From an uncultured Prevotellaceae bacterium (lineage in GTDB: Bacteria > Bacteroidota > Bacteroidia > Bacteroidales > Bacteroidaceae), in contig CACXTX010000004.1 of NCBI GenBank assembly GCA_902770635.1, forward strand, positions 27,075 to 91,074: 64,000 nucleotides of DNA. The letters run 5' to 3'. Made by a program: the position numbers and the translations under genes. Shown here in pieces: positions 1-7,855 of this stretch (position 1 is the stretch's first letter; each line of letters begins with the position of its first letter). The notes under the pieces are model-generated. The model worked only from the letters and a program-made list of their open reading frames with translations, was not told where the DNA came from and made no database searches.

Positions 1-80
1 TTGCTTAAATCGCTGATATTACGATACACATCCTCTACGGGATAGGGTATCTGCTTTACGCTACTTTCAAACTTTGTCAC
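1..80 (-). CDS. SRPBCC-family protein, N-terminal fragment
   Basis: Only the first 26 codons are in the window; the rest lies beyond the left edge. Reading starts at a GTG (80-78) preceded by AGGTAGAATC and gives an N-terminus beginning VTKFESSVKQIPYPVEDVY. This resembles the START/SRPBCC-like proteins that commonly follow pyrE in Bacteroidales (family knowledge). It lies 41 bases downstream of pyrE on the same strand and is probably co-transcribed with it. The function of the family is not established, so the call rests on the short N-terminus and the gene order. Confidence 0.6.
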   Translation of the reverse strand, partial: MTKFESSVKQIPYPVEDVYRNISDLS

Positions 81-89
81 GATTCTACC

Positions 90-121
90 TATTTTACAAT
101 TGGACTATTTTACAATTGGAC
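90..121. repeat. 16-bp perfect tandem duplication in the pyrE/SRPBCC gap
   Basis: The unit TATTTTACAATTGGAC occurs twice back to back (90-105 and 106-121). It fills most of the 41-base gap between the pyrE stop codon and the next start. It is one of many short tandem arrays at gene junctions in this window. Confidence 0.9.
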
Positions 122-754
122 TTATACTCCCCAAACGCTGGGATCCTTGCGCCATTCTTTCAACACTTCAATTTCCTCAGACTTGATATAGCCCGTCTCA
201 GCAGCCTGTTCCAGGACTGCATTGTAGTCGCTCAAAGTGACGAGCTTCACACCTGCCTCACGGAAAGCCTCTTCTGCTACAGGGAATCCGTAGGTGAACG
301 AAGCCACCATACCGATGACCTCGACGCCATACTGACGCAAGGCCTCGACAGCCTTCAGCGAAGAGCCACCTGTGGAAATCAGGTCCTCTACCACAATGAC
401 CTTAGCCCCCTTTTTCAGTTCGCCTTCCACCTGATTACCCATTCCGTGATCCTTAGGCTTCGGGCGGACATAGGCATAGGGCAGTCCCAGCTCGTCAGCC
501 ACCAAAGCACCCTGGGCAATAGCCCCCGTAGCGACACCAGCCACAGCCTCAGCTTCTGAGAAGTGCTGCTGAATGGCGTGACACAGTTCCAACTTGACAA
601 ACGAGCGCACATCAGCATAGCCAAGCGTCTTGCGATTGTCGGTGTAGATAGGTGATTTCCAGCCAGAGGCCCATGTAAAAGGCTCGTTAGGCTGCAACTT
701 GATGGCTTTGATATCCATCAGTTTCTGAGCAAACTGTTTCTTGATATTATTCAT
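122..754 (-). CDS. pyrE: Orotate phosphoribosyltransferase
   Basis: PyrE joins orotate to PRPP to make orotidine 5'-monophosphate, the fifth step of UMP synthesis, in the cytoplasm. The 210-residue product has the usual length. The PRPP-binding loop is visible at about residues 119-132 (KVIVVEDLISTGGSS), with the two acidic residues typical of type I phosphoribosyltransferases. The KPKDHGMGNQVEG segment near 99-111 matches the flexible catalytic loop. A promoter-like CAAAATTA (TAATTTTG on this strand) lies at 774-781. The gene is divergent from the thiamine operon and is followed by an SRPBCC gene, a known Bacteroidales arrangement. Confidence 0.97.
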   Translation of the reverse strand: MNNIKKQFAQKLMDIKAIKLQPNEPFTWASGWKSPIYTDNRKTLGYADVRSFVKLELCHAIQQHFSEAEAVAGVATGAIAQGALVADELGLPYAYVRPKPKDHGMGNQVEGELKKGAKVIVVEDLISTGGSSLKAVEALRQYGVEVIGMVASFTYGFPVAEEAFREAGVKLVTLSDYNAVLEQAAETGYIKSEEIEVLKEWRKDPSVWGV

Positions 755-791
755 AATCCTGATAAATTTGGCGCAAAATTACAAAATAAAT

Positions 792-826
792 ATGAATTAT
801 GCATTATGAATTAAGAATTATTTGTT
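792..826. repeat. Heptamer array ATGAATT/ATGCATT upstream of pyrE
   Basis: Consecutive 7-base units ATGAATT, ATGCATT, ATGAATT, AAGAATT run from 792 to 819, followed by a degenerate ATTTGTT. The array lies in the divergent gap between pyrE and the thiamine operon, where I see no gene. Confidence 0.7.
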
Positions 827-876
827 ACCTTTGACGAACGTCGAAAGTACTTCCGTTCGAAAAAGTCCAAAATTCT

Positions 877-908
877 TTTGGCTTTTTGCTCACTTATTCG
901 TACCTTTG
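877..908 (+). promoter_or_regulatory. Promoter of the thiamine operon
   Basis: A TTTG at 877-880 and TACCTTTG at 901-908 are exactly 20 bases apart. This matches the Bacteroidetes -33/-7 housekeeping consensus. Transcription would start near 913, just before the TPP riboswitch. Confidence 0.8.
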
Positions 909-929
909 CAGCCGATTTAGCAAAATGCT

Positions 930-1008
930 TGTCAAGGGGTGCTCACGGGTGTGGGCTGAGATGATACCCTCCAAACCTGATACGGATAATGCCGGCGTAG
1001 GGATGACA
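930..1008 (+). promoter_or_regulatory. TPP riboswitch (THI element)
   Basis: The conserved core is present: GGGGTGC at about 936, GGCTGAGATGATACCC at about 954-969, AACCTGATACGGATAATGCC at about 974-993, then GCGTAGGGA. TGTCA (930-934) and TGACA (1004-1008) close the P1 helix. This aptamer binds thiamine pyrophosphate and lowers expression of downstream genes when TPP is plentiful. The three genes that follow are all thiamine-related. Confidence 0.97.
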
Positions 1009-1021
1009 GAGTAACAGAACC

Positions 1022-1049
1022 CCTTATTTTAATGTATTAATAAATAAGG
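1022..1049 (+). promoter_or_regulatory. Hairpin between the TPP aptamer and the TonB gene start
   Basis: CCTTATTT (1022-1029) can pair with AAATAAGG (1042-1049). This forms an 8-bp stem that ends 8 bases before the ATG at 1058. No T-run follows, so it is more consistent with translational control or an anti-structure than with a terminator. Its role as the expression platform is inferred. Confidence 0.45.
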
Positions 1050-1057
1050 TAAAAGAA

Positions 1058-3331
1058 ATGAGAAAATTTTTCATGATGGCATTGCTGGGTACGATAACAG
1101 CCCAAGCCGTCGAGTTAGACACACAGGTGGACACGCTGAAAAGCGTAGAACTACAGGATGTACAGGTGGTATCGACACGAGCCACCAAAAAGACACCAAT
1201 GGCATTCACCAACATGGACAAGGAACAGCTGAAAGCCGTGAATTTCGGACAGGATATACCTTACCTGCTGTCGCTGACACCCAGCGTAACCATGACCTCG
1301 GATGCTGGTAACGGTATTGGCTACACCTCGTTACGCATTCGTGGTACAGACCCAAGCCGCATCAACATTACCGCTAACGGCATTCCCTTGAACGACGCGG
1401 AGAGTGCCCAACTCTACTGGGTCAACATGGGCGACTTTGCCAGCAGCGTGCAGTCCATGCAGATTCAGCGTGGTGTGGGTACATCGACCAATGGTGCAGG
1501 AGCCTTTGGTGCTACGCTGAACATGCAGACAGAGAACATCGGTATGGAACCTTTCATCGGGCTGGACCTGAGTGGTGGTTCTTACTATAGCCACAAAGAG
1601 ACCCTGCGTTTCGGCACTGGTCTGATCAAGGACCACTGGGGCATACAGGGTCGTTTGTCAAACATCGGCTCGAAGGGTTATCTGGACCGTGCCTCCACCA
1701 AGCTGAACTCCTACTTCCTGCAGGCAGGCTACTTTGGCGAGAACACGATGGTGAAATTCATCACCTTCAATGGCGTGGAAGAGACCTACCATGCATGGAA
1801 CTATACGTCGAAATATGAGCAGAGCCTCTTTGGACGTACCTATAACTCGTGTGGCGAGTATTACGACGAAGAGGGGAACACGCGCTATTACGACAACCAG
1901 ACGGACAACTACCATCAGCAGAACTACCAGCTGATATGGAACCAGCGCCTGAACAATGTACTGAACCTCAACGCAGCCCTGCACTATACCAGAGGTGATG
2001 GCTATTACGAGGAATACAAGCGCAAGCGTACCTTGTTTGAATACGACTTGGATCCCAAGATGACATGGGCCAGCAGCGACCTGGTGCGCAAGAAGAAGAT
2101 GGCCAACGACTTCTATGGCGTAGTAGCGTCGATTGTCTATAACAACCACCAGAACCTGCAGGCTGTACTGGGTGGCGGATGGAACAAGTATAAAGGTGAC
2201 CACTACGGTCTGGTAACATGGGTGAAGAATCCTGTTGATGCTCTGATGCCTGACCACAAATACTACGACGACAAGACGAAGAAGACCGACTTCAACGTCT
2301 ATGGAAAGGTGACTTACGAGTTCCTGCGCGGACTGAATGCCTACGTTGACCTGCAATATCGCCATGTGGGGCTCAAGATGTACGGTCCTACTGACGAGAT
2401 TGACTGGAACCTCAACAAACGCATTGTCTATGACATGAAAGAGTCATACGACTTCTTCAACCCCAAAGTTGGCTTGAACTACGACATCACCCCCAACCAC
2501 AAGGTTTTCGTGTCTTATGCCATTGCCCACAAGGAGCCTACGCGCAACAACTTCCAGAACAGCCTGAATGCCGGACTGGAGATGCCCACGTCTGAACGGC
2601 TGAACGACCTGGAAGTGGGCTACAAATACCAGAGCAAGGTATTCACCGCTGGTGCCAACCTCTACTGGATGGACTACAAGGACCAGTTTGTCTTGACTGG
2701 AGAAATCGACCAAATTGGCGAGGCCATCACACGCAACATGCCTAAGAGCTATCGTCTGGGTATCGAACTGGAGGCTGCCGTAAAACCTGTCGACTGGTTC
2801 CGCTGGGACGTGAATGCCACTTGGTCGAAGAACCGTGTAAAGGACATCACCGTGAAGTTGGCTGATGGTAGCGTGGCTAATCTGGGCAACCAGCCGCTGG
2901 CTTTCTCGCCCGACTGGATAGCCAACAACATCTTCACATTCAATTACAAAGGCATGAAAGCCAGCATCCAGAGCCAATATATCAGCAAGCAGTATCTGAC
3001 AAACACTGGCTTCGAGAGCTATCGGACACTTGATGATAATGACAAGCCCGTAGATGTGGGCATGATACTCGACGGACACTTCGTAACCAACATTGACCTG
3101 TCGTACAACTTCAAGTTGCCCAAGCTGGGAATGAAAGATGCCACCATTGGTGTGACACTCTACAACCTATTCTCTGCTGAATTTGACAACAACGGATGGG
3201 CTTCTCCATGCTACGAAAAGTTGGACGGCAAAGTGGTTGCCACAGGCTGGGGCACCTCAGACCAGTATGAGGCTGGCTTTGCTCCCTCGGCACCCTTTAA
3301 CATGATGGCACACCTGTCGGTGAATTTTTAA
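1058..3331 (+). CDS. TonB-dependent outer-membrane receptor, probable thiamine uptake
   Basis: This 757-residue outer-membrane protein has a signal peptide (MRKFFMMALLGTITAQA), a plug domain at about 35-160 (DVQVVSTRATKKTPMAF onward) and a long beta-barrel ending in the aromatic strand MMAHLSVNF. It lacks the N-terminal carboxypeptidase-like domain of SusC proteins. The TPP riboswitch upstream and the downstream pnuT and thiamine pyrophosphokinase genes point to thiamine or a thiamine phosphate as the substrate, as described for OMP-Thi genes of Bacteroidetes. It is the first gene of the operon; the stop codon is the first base group of a heptamer array running into pnuT. The substrate is inferred from context. 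Confidence 0.92.
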   Translation: MRKFFMMALLGTITAQAVELDTQVDTLKSVELQDVQVVSTRATKKTPMAFTNMDKEQLKAVNFGQDIPYLLSLTPSVTMTSDAGNGIGYTSLRIRGTDPSRINITANGIPLNDAESAQLYWVNMGDFASSVQSMQIQRGVGTSTNGAGAFGATLNMQTENIGMEPFIGLDLSGGSYYSHKETLRFGTGLIKDHWGIQGRLSNIGSKGYLDRASTKLNSYFLQAGYFGENTMVKFITFNGVEETYHAWNYTSKYEQSLFGRTYNSCGEYYDEEGNTRYYDNQTDNYHQQNYQLIWNQRLNNVLNLNAALHYTRGDGYYEEYKRKRTLFEYDLDPKMTWASSDLVRKKKMANDFYGVVASIVYNNHQNLQAVLGGGWNKYKGDHYGLVTWVKNPVDALMPDHKYYDDKTKKTDFNVYGKVTYEFLRGLNAYVDLQYRHVGLKMYGPTDEIDWNLNKRIVYDMKESYDFFNPKVGLNYDITPNHKVFVSYAIAHKEPTRNNFQNSLNAGLEMPTSERLNDLEVGYKYQSKVFTAGANLYWMDYKDQFVLTGEIDQIGEAITRNMPKSYRLGIELEAAVKPVDWFRWDVNATWSKNRVKDITVKLADGSVANLGNQPLAFSPDWIANNIFTFNYKGMKASIQSQYISKQYLTNTGFESYRTLDDNDKPVDVGMILDGHFVTNIDLSYNFKLPKLGMKDATIGVTLYNLFSAEFDNNGWASPCYEKLDGKVVATGWGTSDQYEAGFAPSAPFNMMAHLSVNF

Positions 3332-3365
3332 GTGAACAGTGAAAAGTGAAAAATGAAAAATGACG
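3331..3365 (+). repeat. Heptamer array bridging TonB gene stop and pnuT start
   Basis: Five exact 7-base units (AGTGAAC, AGTGAAA, AGTGAAA, AATGAAA, AATGACG) run from the last base of the TonB gene stop codon through the ATG of pnuT at 3360. The array is the entire intergenic spacer. Confidence 0.9.
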
Positions 3366-3935
3366 CTTGACTGGCTTGACATATTGACCACGATACTCGG
3401 CTTGATTTATATCTGGCTGGAGTATCGTGCTCATATTGCCCTCTGGGTGATAGGCATCATCATGCCTGCACTCGACATCTTCCTGTATTGGAATCATGGG
3501 TTGTATGGTGATGCAGGTATGGCCTGCTACTACACCCTTGCTGCCTGCTACGGACTCTTTGTGTGGAAGTTCGTGAAGACACGCAAGAAGAAGGAGCCGC
3601 TCCCCATCACCCACATGCCACTCAGCAAGTATCTGCCCACCACCTTGTTCTTCTTTGCTGCCTGGGGCGCCACTTACTACGTGCTCATCACCTGGACCAA
3701 CTCTACTGTTCCCCTACTCGACTCCTTCACCAATGCCCTGTCGTTTGTCGGCATGTGGGCGTTGGCTCGCAAATATATCGAGCAGTGGTTCTTCTGGATT
3801 GTCGTCGATATCGTCTGTTCCTTCCTTTATATACAAAAAGGTATTCCCTTCAAGGCTGGTCTCTATGGACTCTATGTCATTATTGCTATAGCAGGATATT
3901 ACAAATGGAAAAAACTTTCGACGCAGTCATCATAG
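3360..3935 (+). CDS. pnuT: PnuC-family inner-membrane transporter, probable thiamine transporter PnuT
   Basis: This is a 191-residue integral membrane protein with about seven hydrophobic helices. The N-terminal helix pair contains the WLEYRAHIALWVIG segment and a W-rich stretch (FLYWNHGLYGDAGMACYY) typical of PnuC relatives. PnuT proteins take up thiamine by facilitated diffusion coupled to trapping by pyrophosphorylation. The placement between the TPP-regulated outer-membrane receptor and thiamine pyrophosphokinase supports thiamine rather than nicotinamide riboside. It overlaps the next gene by 31 bases, which suggests translational coupling. Confidence 0.92.
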   Translation: MTLDWLDILTTILGLIYIWLEYRAHIALWVIGIIMPALDIFLYWNHGLYGDAGMACYYTLAACYGLFVWKFVKTRKKKEPLPITHMPLSKYLPTTLFFFAAWGATYYVLITWTNSTVPLLDSFTNALSFVGMWALARKYIEQWFFWIVVDIVCSFLYIQKGIPFKAGLYGLYVIIAIAGYYKWKKLSTQSS

Positions 3936-4516
3936 CTAACGGAGTGTTTCCCACGCATGCCGTACCATTAAACATCCTCCATCACACAGCACATCTGATT
4001 GCGTGCGACGGAGCCATTCGCCATGTACCATCAGCAGAAGCTATCGTCGGTGACGGCGACAGCGTGCCCGCAGAATTCCGTCATCGCCTTATACAAATCA
4101 ACGAACAGGAAGACAACGACCTGACCAAAGCCACACGCTACTGTCTGTCAAAAGGGTGGCACCAAATAGCGTATCTGGGATGTACAGGCAAACGTGAAGA
4201 CCACACCTTAGGCAACATCTCGCTACTGATGCGCTACTTCCGCGAGATGGATGTCGAGGGAATCATGTTCACCGACTACGGCCTCTTTACCCCTGCAAAG
4301 GGTGATCACACCTTCTCTTCATTCAAAGGGCAACAGGTGAGCATCTTCAACTTTGGAAGCACCCGAATCACGTCGGAAGGTCTGAAATGGAACTCCTATG
4401 CCTATGAACAATGGTGGCAAGGAACGCTGAACGAGAGTCTTTCTGACACTTTTACACTTCATGCCGACGGGCATTACATGGTGTACCAGACGTATGGCGC
4501 AAAGAACGGAAAGTAA
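3905..4516 (+). CDS. thiN: Thiamine pyrophosphokinase
   Basis: The enzyme transfers pyrophosphate from ATP to thiamine, making TPP and trapping imported thiamine. Residues in the 203-residue product match the family: ACDGA at 33-37, GDGDS at 49-53, DNDLTKA at 70-76 and GKREDHTLGN at 95-104. I chose the ATG at 3905 because an upstream extension in the same frame only reads through pnuT in the wrong frame and has no family similarity. It is the last gene of the riboswitch operon. The product closes a feedback loop, since TPP is the riboswitch ligand. Confidence 0.93.
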   Translation: MEKTFDAVIIANGVFPTHAVPLNILHHTAHLIACDGAIRHVPSAEAIVGDGDSVPAEFRHRLIQINEQEDNDLTKATRYCLSKGWHQIAYLGCTGKREDHTLGNISLLMRYFREMDVEGIMFTDYGLFTPAKGDHTFSSFKGQQVSIFNFGSTRITSEGLKWNSYAYEQWWQGTLNESLSDTFTLHADGHYMVYQTYGAKNGK

Positions 4517-4565
4517 AGGCGGCAGCAAATCGTTTCTTGAGTACGCTTTGCTTCTGCAAAGAAAT

Positions 4566-4593
4566 TTTTCACTTTTCACTTTTCACTTTTCAC
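4566..4593. repeat. Four perfect TTTTCAC heptamers upstream of argS
   Basis: TTTTCAC is repeated four times without change (4566-4572, 4573-4579, 4580-4586, 4587-4593) and runs into a T-tract directly before the argS -7 box. It is the same family as AGTGAAA arrays, in the opposite orientation. Confidence 0.95.
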
Positions 4594-4602
4594 TTTTTTT
4601 AC

Positions 4603-4610
4603 TACCTTTG
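4603..4610 (+). promoter_or_regulatory. argS promoter -7 element
   Basis: TACCTTTG at 4603-4610 matches the Bacteroidetes -7 consensus and is 21 bases before the argS ATG. The -33 position falls in the TTTTCAC array. Confidence 0.65.
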
Positions 4611-4631
4611 CACTCGCTTAACGTTAAGAGT

Positions 4632-6410
4632 ATGAAAATAGAACAACAGATAATGGCAGCTGCACAAGCTGCTGTAAAGGCACTCTATGGACAAGAAGTG
4701 CCCGAAAAGATGGTACAACTGCAAAAGACACGCAGTGAGTTCGAGGGTAGCCTGACCCTCGTAGTATTCCCCTTTGTAAAGATGGCAAAGAAGTCGCCTG
4801 AGCAGACCGCCCAGGAACTTGGAGAGTATTTGGTTGCCAACTGCGAAGCTATCAGTAAGTTCAACGTGGTGAAAGGTTTCCTGAATCTCAGCATCAGCAA
4901 CGAGGCATGGCTGAATTTGCTCGGTGATATTGATAAAGACGAACACTATGGCGAGAAGCAGGCTACCGACCAGAGTCCACTCGTGATGATAGAATACTCG
5001 TCACCCAACACCAACAAACCCCTGCATTTAGGACACGTCCGCAACAACCTGCTGGGTTGGTCACTGGCACAGATTATGCAGGCCAATGGCAACAAGGTGG
5101 TGAAGACCAATATCGTGAACGACCGCGGTATTCACATCTGTAAGTCTATGCTGGCTTGGCTGAAATGGGGTAATGGTGAGACTCCTGAGACCAGCGGTAA
5201 GAAAGGCGACCATCTGATTGGTGACTACTACGTAGCTTTCGACAAGCATTATCGTGAGGAAATTAAGGAACTCGTAGCTAATGGCATGGATGAAGAACAG
5301 GCCAAGCAAGAGGCCCCACTCATCAAAGAAGCCCACGAAATGCTGGTAAAATGGGAGAATAATGATCCTGAGGTACGCGCCCTGTGGGAGAAAATGAACA
5401 ATTGGGTGTACGCTGGTTTTGACGAAACTTACAAAAAGATGGGCGTATCCTTCGATAAAATTTATTATGAGAGCCAGACTTACCTCAAGGGAAAGGCCAA
5501 GGTGGAAGAGGGACTCGCCAAGGGACTCTTCGAGCGCCATGAGGACAACTCCGTATGGGCAGACCTCACCAACGAGGGTCTCGACCAGAAGCTATTGCTC
5601 CGCAGCGATGGTACTTCTGTCTATATGACACAGGATATCGGTACGGCAGAAATGCGCTTTAAGGATTACCCCATCGACAAGATGATTTATGTTGTGGGTA
5701 ATGAGCAGAACTATCACTTCCAGGTGCTCTCCATCCTATTGGACCGTCTAGGCTTCAAGTGGGGTAAGGAGCTGGTACACTTCTCTTACGGAATGGTGGA
5801 ACTGCCTAACGGTAAGATGAAAAGCCGTGAAGGTACCGTCGTTGATGCCGACGACTTGATGCAGTTGATGGTGGACGACGCCCTAAAGACCTCGATGGAA
5901 TTGGGGAAATTCGACGACATGAGCGAGGAAGAGCGCAACGAGATTGCGCGTATCGTCGGAATGGGTGCCCTAAAGTACTTTATCCTAAAAGTCGATGCTC
6001 GCAAGAATATGCTGTTCAATCCTGAAGAAAGTATCGATTTCAACGGAAACACAGGACCCTTTATCCAATATACTTATGCCCGTATTCGCAGTATCCTGCG
6101 CAAGGCTGTTGATATGACTAGTATGACTAGTACTACTAGTCTTTCTAGTAAGGAGGTCGAGCTGATTCAGAAAATGAGTGAATATGGAGCTGCAGTTGAA
6201 CAGGCTGGCAAGGACTACTCACCTTCAGGCATCGCTAACTACTGTTATGAGTTGACAAAGGTGTTCAACCAGTTCTACCACGACTACTCCATTTTGAATG
6301 AGCCTGATGAGCAGAAAAAGGCTGTTCGTCTGATGCTGGCCAAGAACGTGGCCAAGATTCTGAAGAATGGTATGGCTTTGTTGGGAATCGAGGTTCCTGA
6401 GCGCATGTAA
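4632..6410 (+). CDS. argS: Arginyl-tRNA synthetase
   Basis: ArgRS charges tRNA-Arg with arginine. The class I signature is seen as HLGH at 132-135 within SSPNTNKPLHLGHVRNN, and a KMSKS-like MKSREG at about 396. The 592-residue length is normal. The ATG at 4632 follows the promoter and matches the usual N-terminus (MKIEQQIMAA); the longer in-frame extension crosses the promoter and repeat. An oddity is a nine-base tandem repeat inside the gene at about residues 495-506, encoding MTSMTSTTSLSS, near the junction to the C-terminal anticodon-binding domain. The reading frame is kept because nine is a multiple of three. Confidence 0.96.
   Translation: MKIEQQIMAAAQAAVKALYGQEVPEKMVQLQKTRSEFEGSLTLVVFPFVKMAKKSPEQTAQELGEYLVANCEAISKFNVVKGFLNLSISNEAWLNLLGDIDKDEHYGEKQATDQSPLVMIEYSSPNTNKPLHLGHVRNNLLGWSLAQIMQANGNKVVKTNIVNDRGIHICKSMLAWLKWGNGETPETSGKKGDHLIGDYYVAFDKHYREEIKELVANGMDEEQAKQEAPLIKEAHEMLVKWENNDPEVRALWEKMNNWVYAGFDETYKKMGVSFDKIYYESQTYLKGKAKVEEGLAKGLFERHEDNSVWADLTNEGLDQKLLLRSDGTSVYMTQDIGTAEMRFKDYPIDKMIYVVGNEQNYHFQVLSILLDRLGFKWGKELVHFSYGMVELPNGKMKSREGTVVDADDLMQLMVDDALKTSMELGKFDDMSEEERNEIARIVGMGALKYFILKVDARKNMLFNPEESIDFNGNTGPFIQYTYARIRSILRKAVDMTSMTSTTSLSSKEVELIQKMSEYGAAVEQAGKDYSPSGIANYCYELTKVFNQFYHDYSILNEPDEQKKAVRLMLAKNVAKILKNGMALLGIEVPERM
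6116..6151 (+). repeat. In-frame nonamer array inside argS
   Basis: Four 9-base units with an ACTAGT-like core (GACTAGTAT, GACTAGTAC, TACTAGTCT, TTCTAGTAA) lie within argS and encode a Thr/Ser-rich stretch. The same core style (CTAGA) occurs as a nonamer array after the MaoC gene. Confidence 0.9.
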
Positions 6411-6411
6411 C

Positions 6412-6443
6412 GGTTATTGGTTAATGGTTATTGGTTAATGGTT
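6412..6443 (+). repeat. GGTTATT/GGTTAAT heptamer array between argS and rnhA
   Basis: Alternating units GGTTATT, GGTTAAT, GGTTATT, GGTTAAT and a partial GGTT start two bases after the argS stop. The ATG chosen for rnhA (6438) lies in the last unit. Confidence 0.92.
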
Positions 6444-6899
6444 CAGAACCCTCCTGAATATAGACACGACACCGTTCTGCCCTTGCCCATGGAGGTAAGG
6501 GCAGACGCGTGGGCTGTAGATGCAGCCTGCTCAGGAAACCCCGGACCTATGGAATATCAGGCGATAGATTTGGCGACGGGTGCTCGTGTGTTCCATTTTG
6601 GACCTGTAAAAGGTACGAACAACATTGGTGAATTTCTAGCTATTGTCCATGCTTTGGCGTTGATGCAGCAGCAGGGACTGCGCGACAAGACCATCTACAG
6701 CGACTCTTACAATGCCATTCTTTGGGTAAATAAGTGCAAATGTAAGACAAAATTAGAGCGTACCCCTGAAACGGAGCCGCTCTATCAGATTATTGCTCGT
6801 GCCGAGCGTTGGCTACAGACACACCAATGGCGTAATCCCATCATTAAGTGGGAAACCCAGAAGTGGGGAGAAGTTCCTGCCGACTTCGGTAGGAAGTAA
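6438..6899 (+). CDS. rnhA: Ribonuclease HI
   Basis: RNase HI cuts the RNA strand of RNA-DNA hybrids. The 153-residue form chosen here has the catalytic acids in the expected order: D28 (VDAACSGNPG), E65 (GEFLAI), D89 (IYSDSYNA) and a final D near 149 (PADFGRK). The first part to about residue 22 is variable. The ATG at 6438 arises from the GGTTAAT array; a TTG at 6417 and an ATG at 6489 in the same frame are alternatives. The 3' end overlaps the 3' end of ribD on the other strand by 56 bases. Confidence 0.9.
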   Translation: MVQNPPEYRHDTVLPLPMEVRADAWAVDAACSGNPGPMEYQAIDLATGARVFHFGPVKGTNNIGEFLAIVHALALMQQQGLRDKTIYSDSYNAILWVNKCKCKTKLERTPETEPLYQIIARAERWLQTHQWRNPIIKWETQKWGEVPADFGRK

Positions 6900-7797
6900 T
6901 CGTATTACCACCTATTTCTTTCTTTGACAATAACATCACCTCAGCAGGCAGTTGGGGGGCTGGCGTACCGTCGCTTACCACAAAAGAAGCCGATTCCACC
7001 CGGATCTCATCCCATAATCCAGCTTCCAGAAAAGACTCATGAGTCTTACGACCCCCTTCAACAATGAGTGACTGAATGCCCTGTTGATAAAGGTCATCGA
7101 TAACTTGCAACAAAGGTCGGTCATGAGTCAAGACCATCCGTTTGGGATTAGGTCCATACCAATGACGAACAGTTAACTGAGGGTGCTCACGAGCATCAGT
7201 TGTATGACCAATAAGGATAGCATCCTCCTCAGCACGCAGTTGATGAGAAAGCATCTGGGTCTGTTCGTTACTGATTTTCAGGGCTTGTCCGTGATCATCG
7301 ATGAAGCCATTAGCTGTCTGTGCCCATTTCAGTATGATATAGGGACGGTGCTTGGCATGATAGGTAAAGAAACGACGATTAAGCCATTGGCACTCCTTTT
7401 CCAGTACCCCTACAGTAACCTCAATACCTGCCTCACGTATCATCTGTATTCCCCTACCCTGTACTTTGGCAAAAGGGTCGATACAACCTACTACCACGCG
7501 GCGAACACCTTTCTTTATAATCAATTCTGCACAAGGTGGCGTTTTGCCATAGTGCGCACAAGGCTCCAAGGACACATAGATGGTAGCATCCTTCAAAAGA
7601 GCCTCATCTTCAGGGCTTACGCTGGCAAAAGCATTCACCTCAGCATGCCCCTCACCACAGCGGACATGATAGCCCTCACCAATGATACGGTCATTAGCTA
7701 CAATTACAGCACCTACCATTGGATTGGGCCTGGCTCCCTGTATGCCATTTGCCGCCAGTTGCAGGCAGCGTCGCATGTATTTTTCGTCGTTACTCAT
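6844..7797 (-). CDS. ribD: Bifunctional riboflavin deaminase/reductase
   Basis: RibD carries out two steps of riboflavin synthesis: deamination of the pyrimidine intermediate and reduction of its ribosyl side chain. The N-terminal deaminase has the zinc site HAEVNAF (51-57) and PCAHYGKTPPC (79-89). A C-terminal reductase domain follows from about residue 145 (RPYIILKWAQTANGFI). The 317-residue length is slightly short for the family. The tail converges with rnhA and overlaps it, so the two genes share sequence at their 3' ends. No other riboflavin genes are in the window. Confidence 0.95.
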   Translation of the reverse strand: MSNDEKYMRRCLQLAANGIQGARPNPMVGAVIVANDRIIGEGYHVRCGEGHAEVNAFASVSPEDEALLKDATIYVSLEPCAHYGKTPPCAELIIKKGVRRVVVGCIDPFAKVQGRGIQMIREAGIEVTVGVLEKECQWLNRRFFTYHAKHRPYIILKWAQTANGFIDDHGQALKISNEQTQMLSHQLRAEEDAILIGHTTDAREHPQLTVRHWYGPNPKRMVLTHDRPLLQVIDDLYQQGIQSLIVEGGRKTHESFLEAGLWDEIRVESASFVVSDGTPAPQLPAEVMLLSKKEIGGNTITSYRSRQELLPTSGFPT

Positions 7798-7802
7798 ATA
7801 AT

Positions 7803-7837
7803 TTTTCTCTTTTCACTTTTCACTTCTCACTTTTCTT
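7803..7837. repeat. TTTTCAC-type heptamer array upstream of prmC
   Basis: Five units (TTTTCTC, TTTTCAC, TTTTCAC, TTCTCAC, TTTTCTT) occupy the divergent gap between ribD and prmC, up to the prmC -7 box. Confidence 0.88.
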
Positions 7838-7839
7838 CG

Positions 7840-7847
7840 TATCTTTG
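7840..7847 (+). promoter_or_regulatory. prmC promoter -7 element
   Basis: TATCTTTG at 7840-7847 lies only 8 bases before the prmC ATG at 7856. The transcript should therefore have almost no 5' leader. Confidence 0.65.
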
Positions 7848-7855
7848 TACGCACT

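Noticed and set aside
3563-3904. Long in-frame extension upstream of thiN
   Set aside because: It reads through pnuT in another frame, gives a composition unlike any protein family, and would place the thiN domain after 114 unrelated residues.
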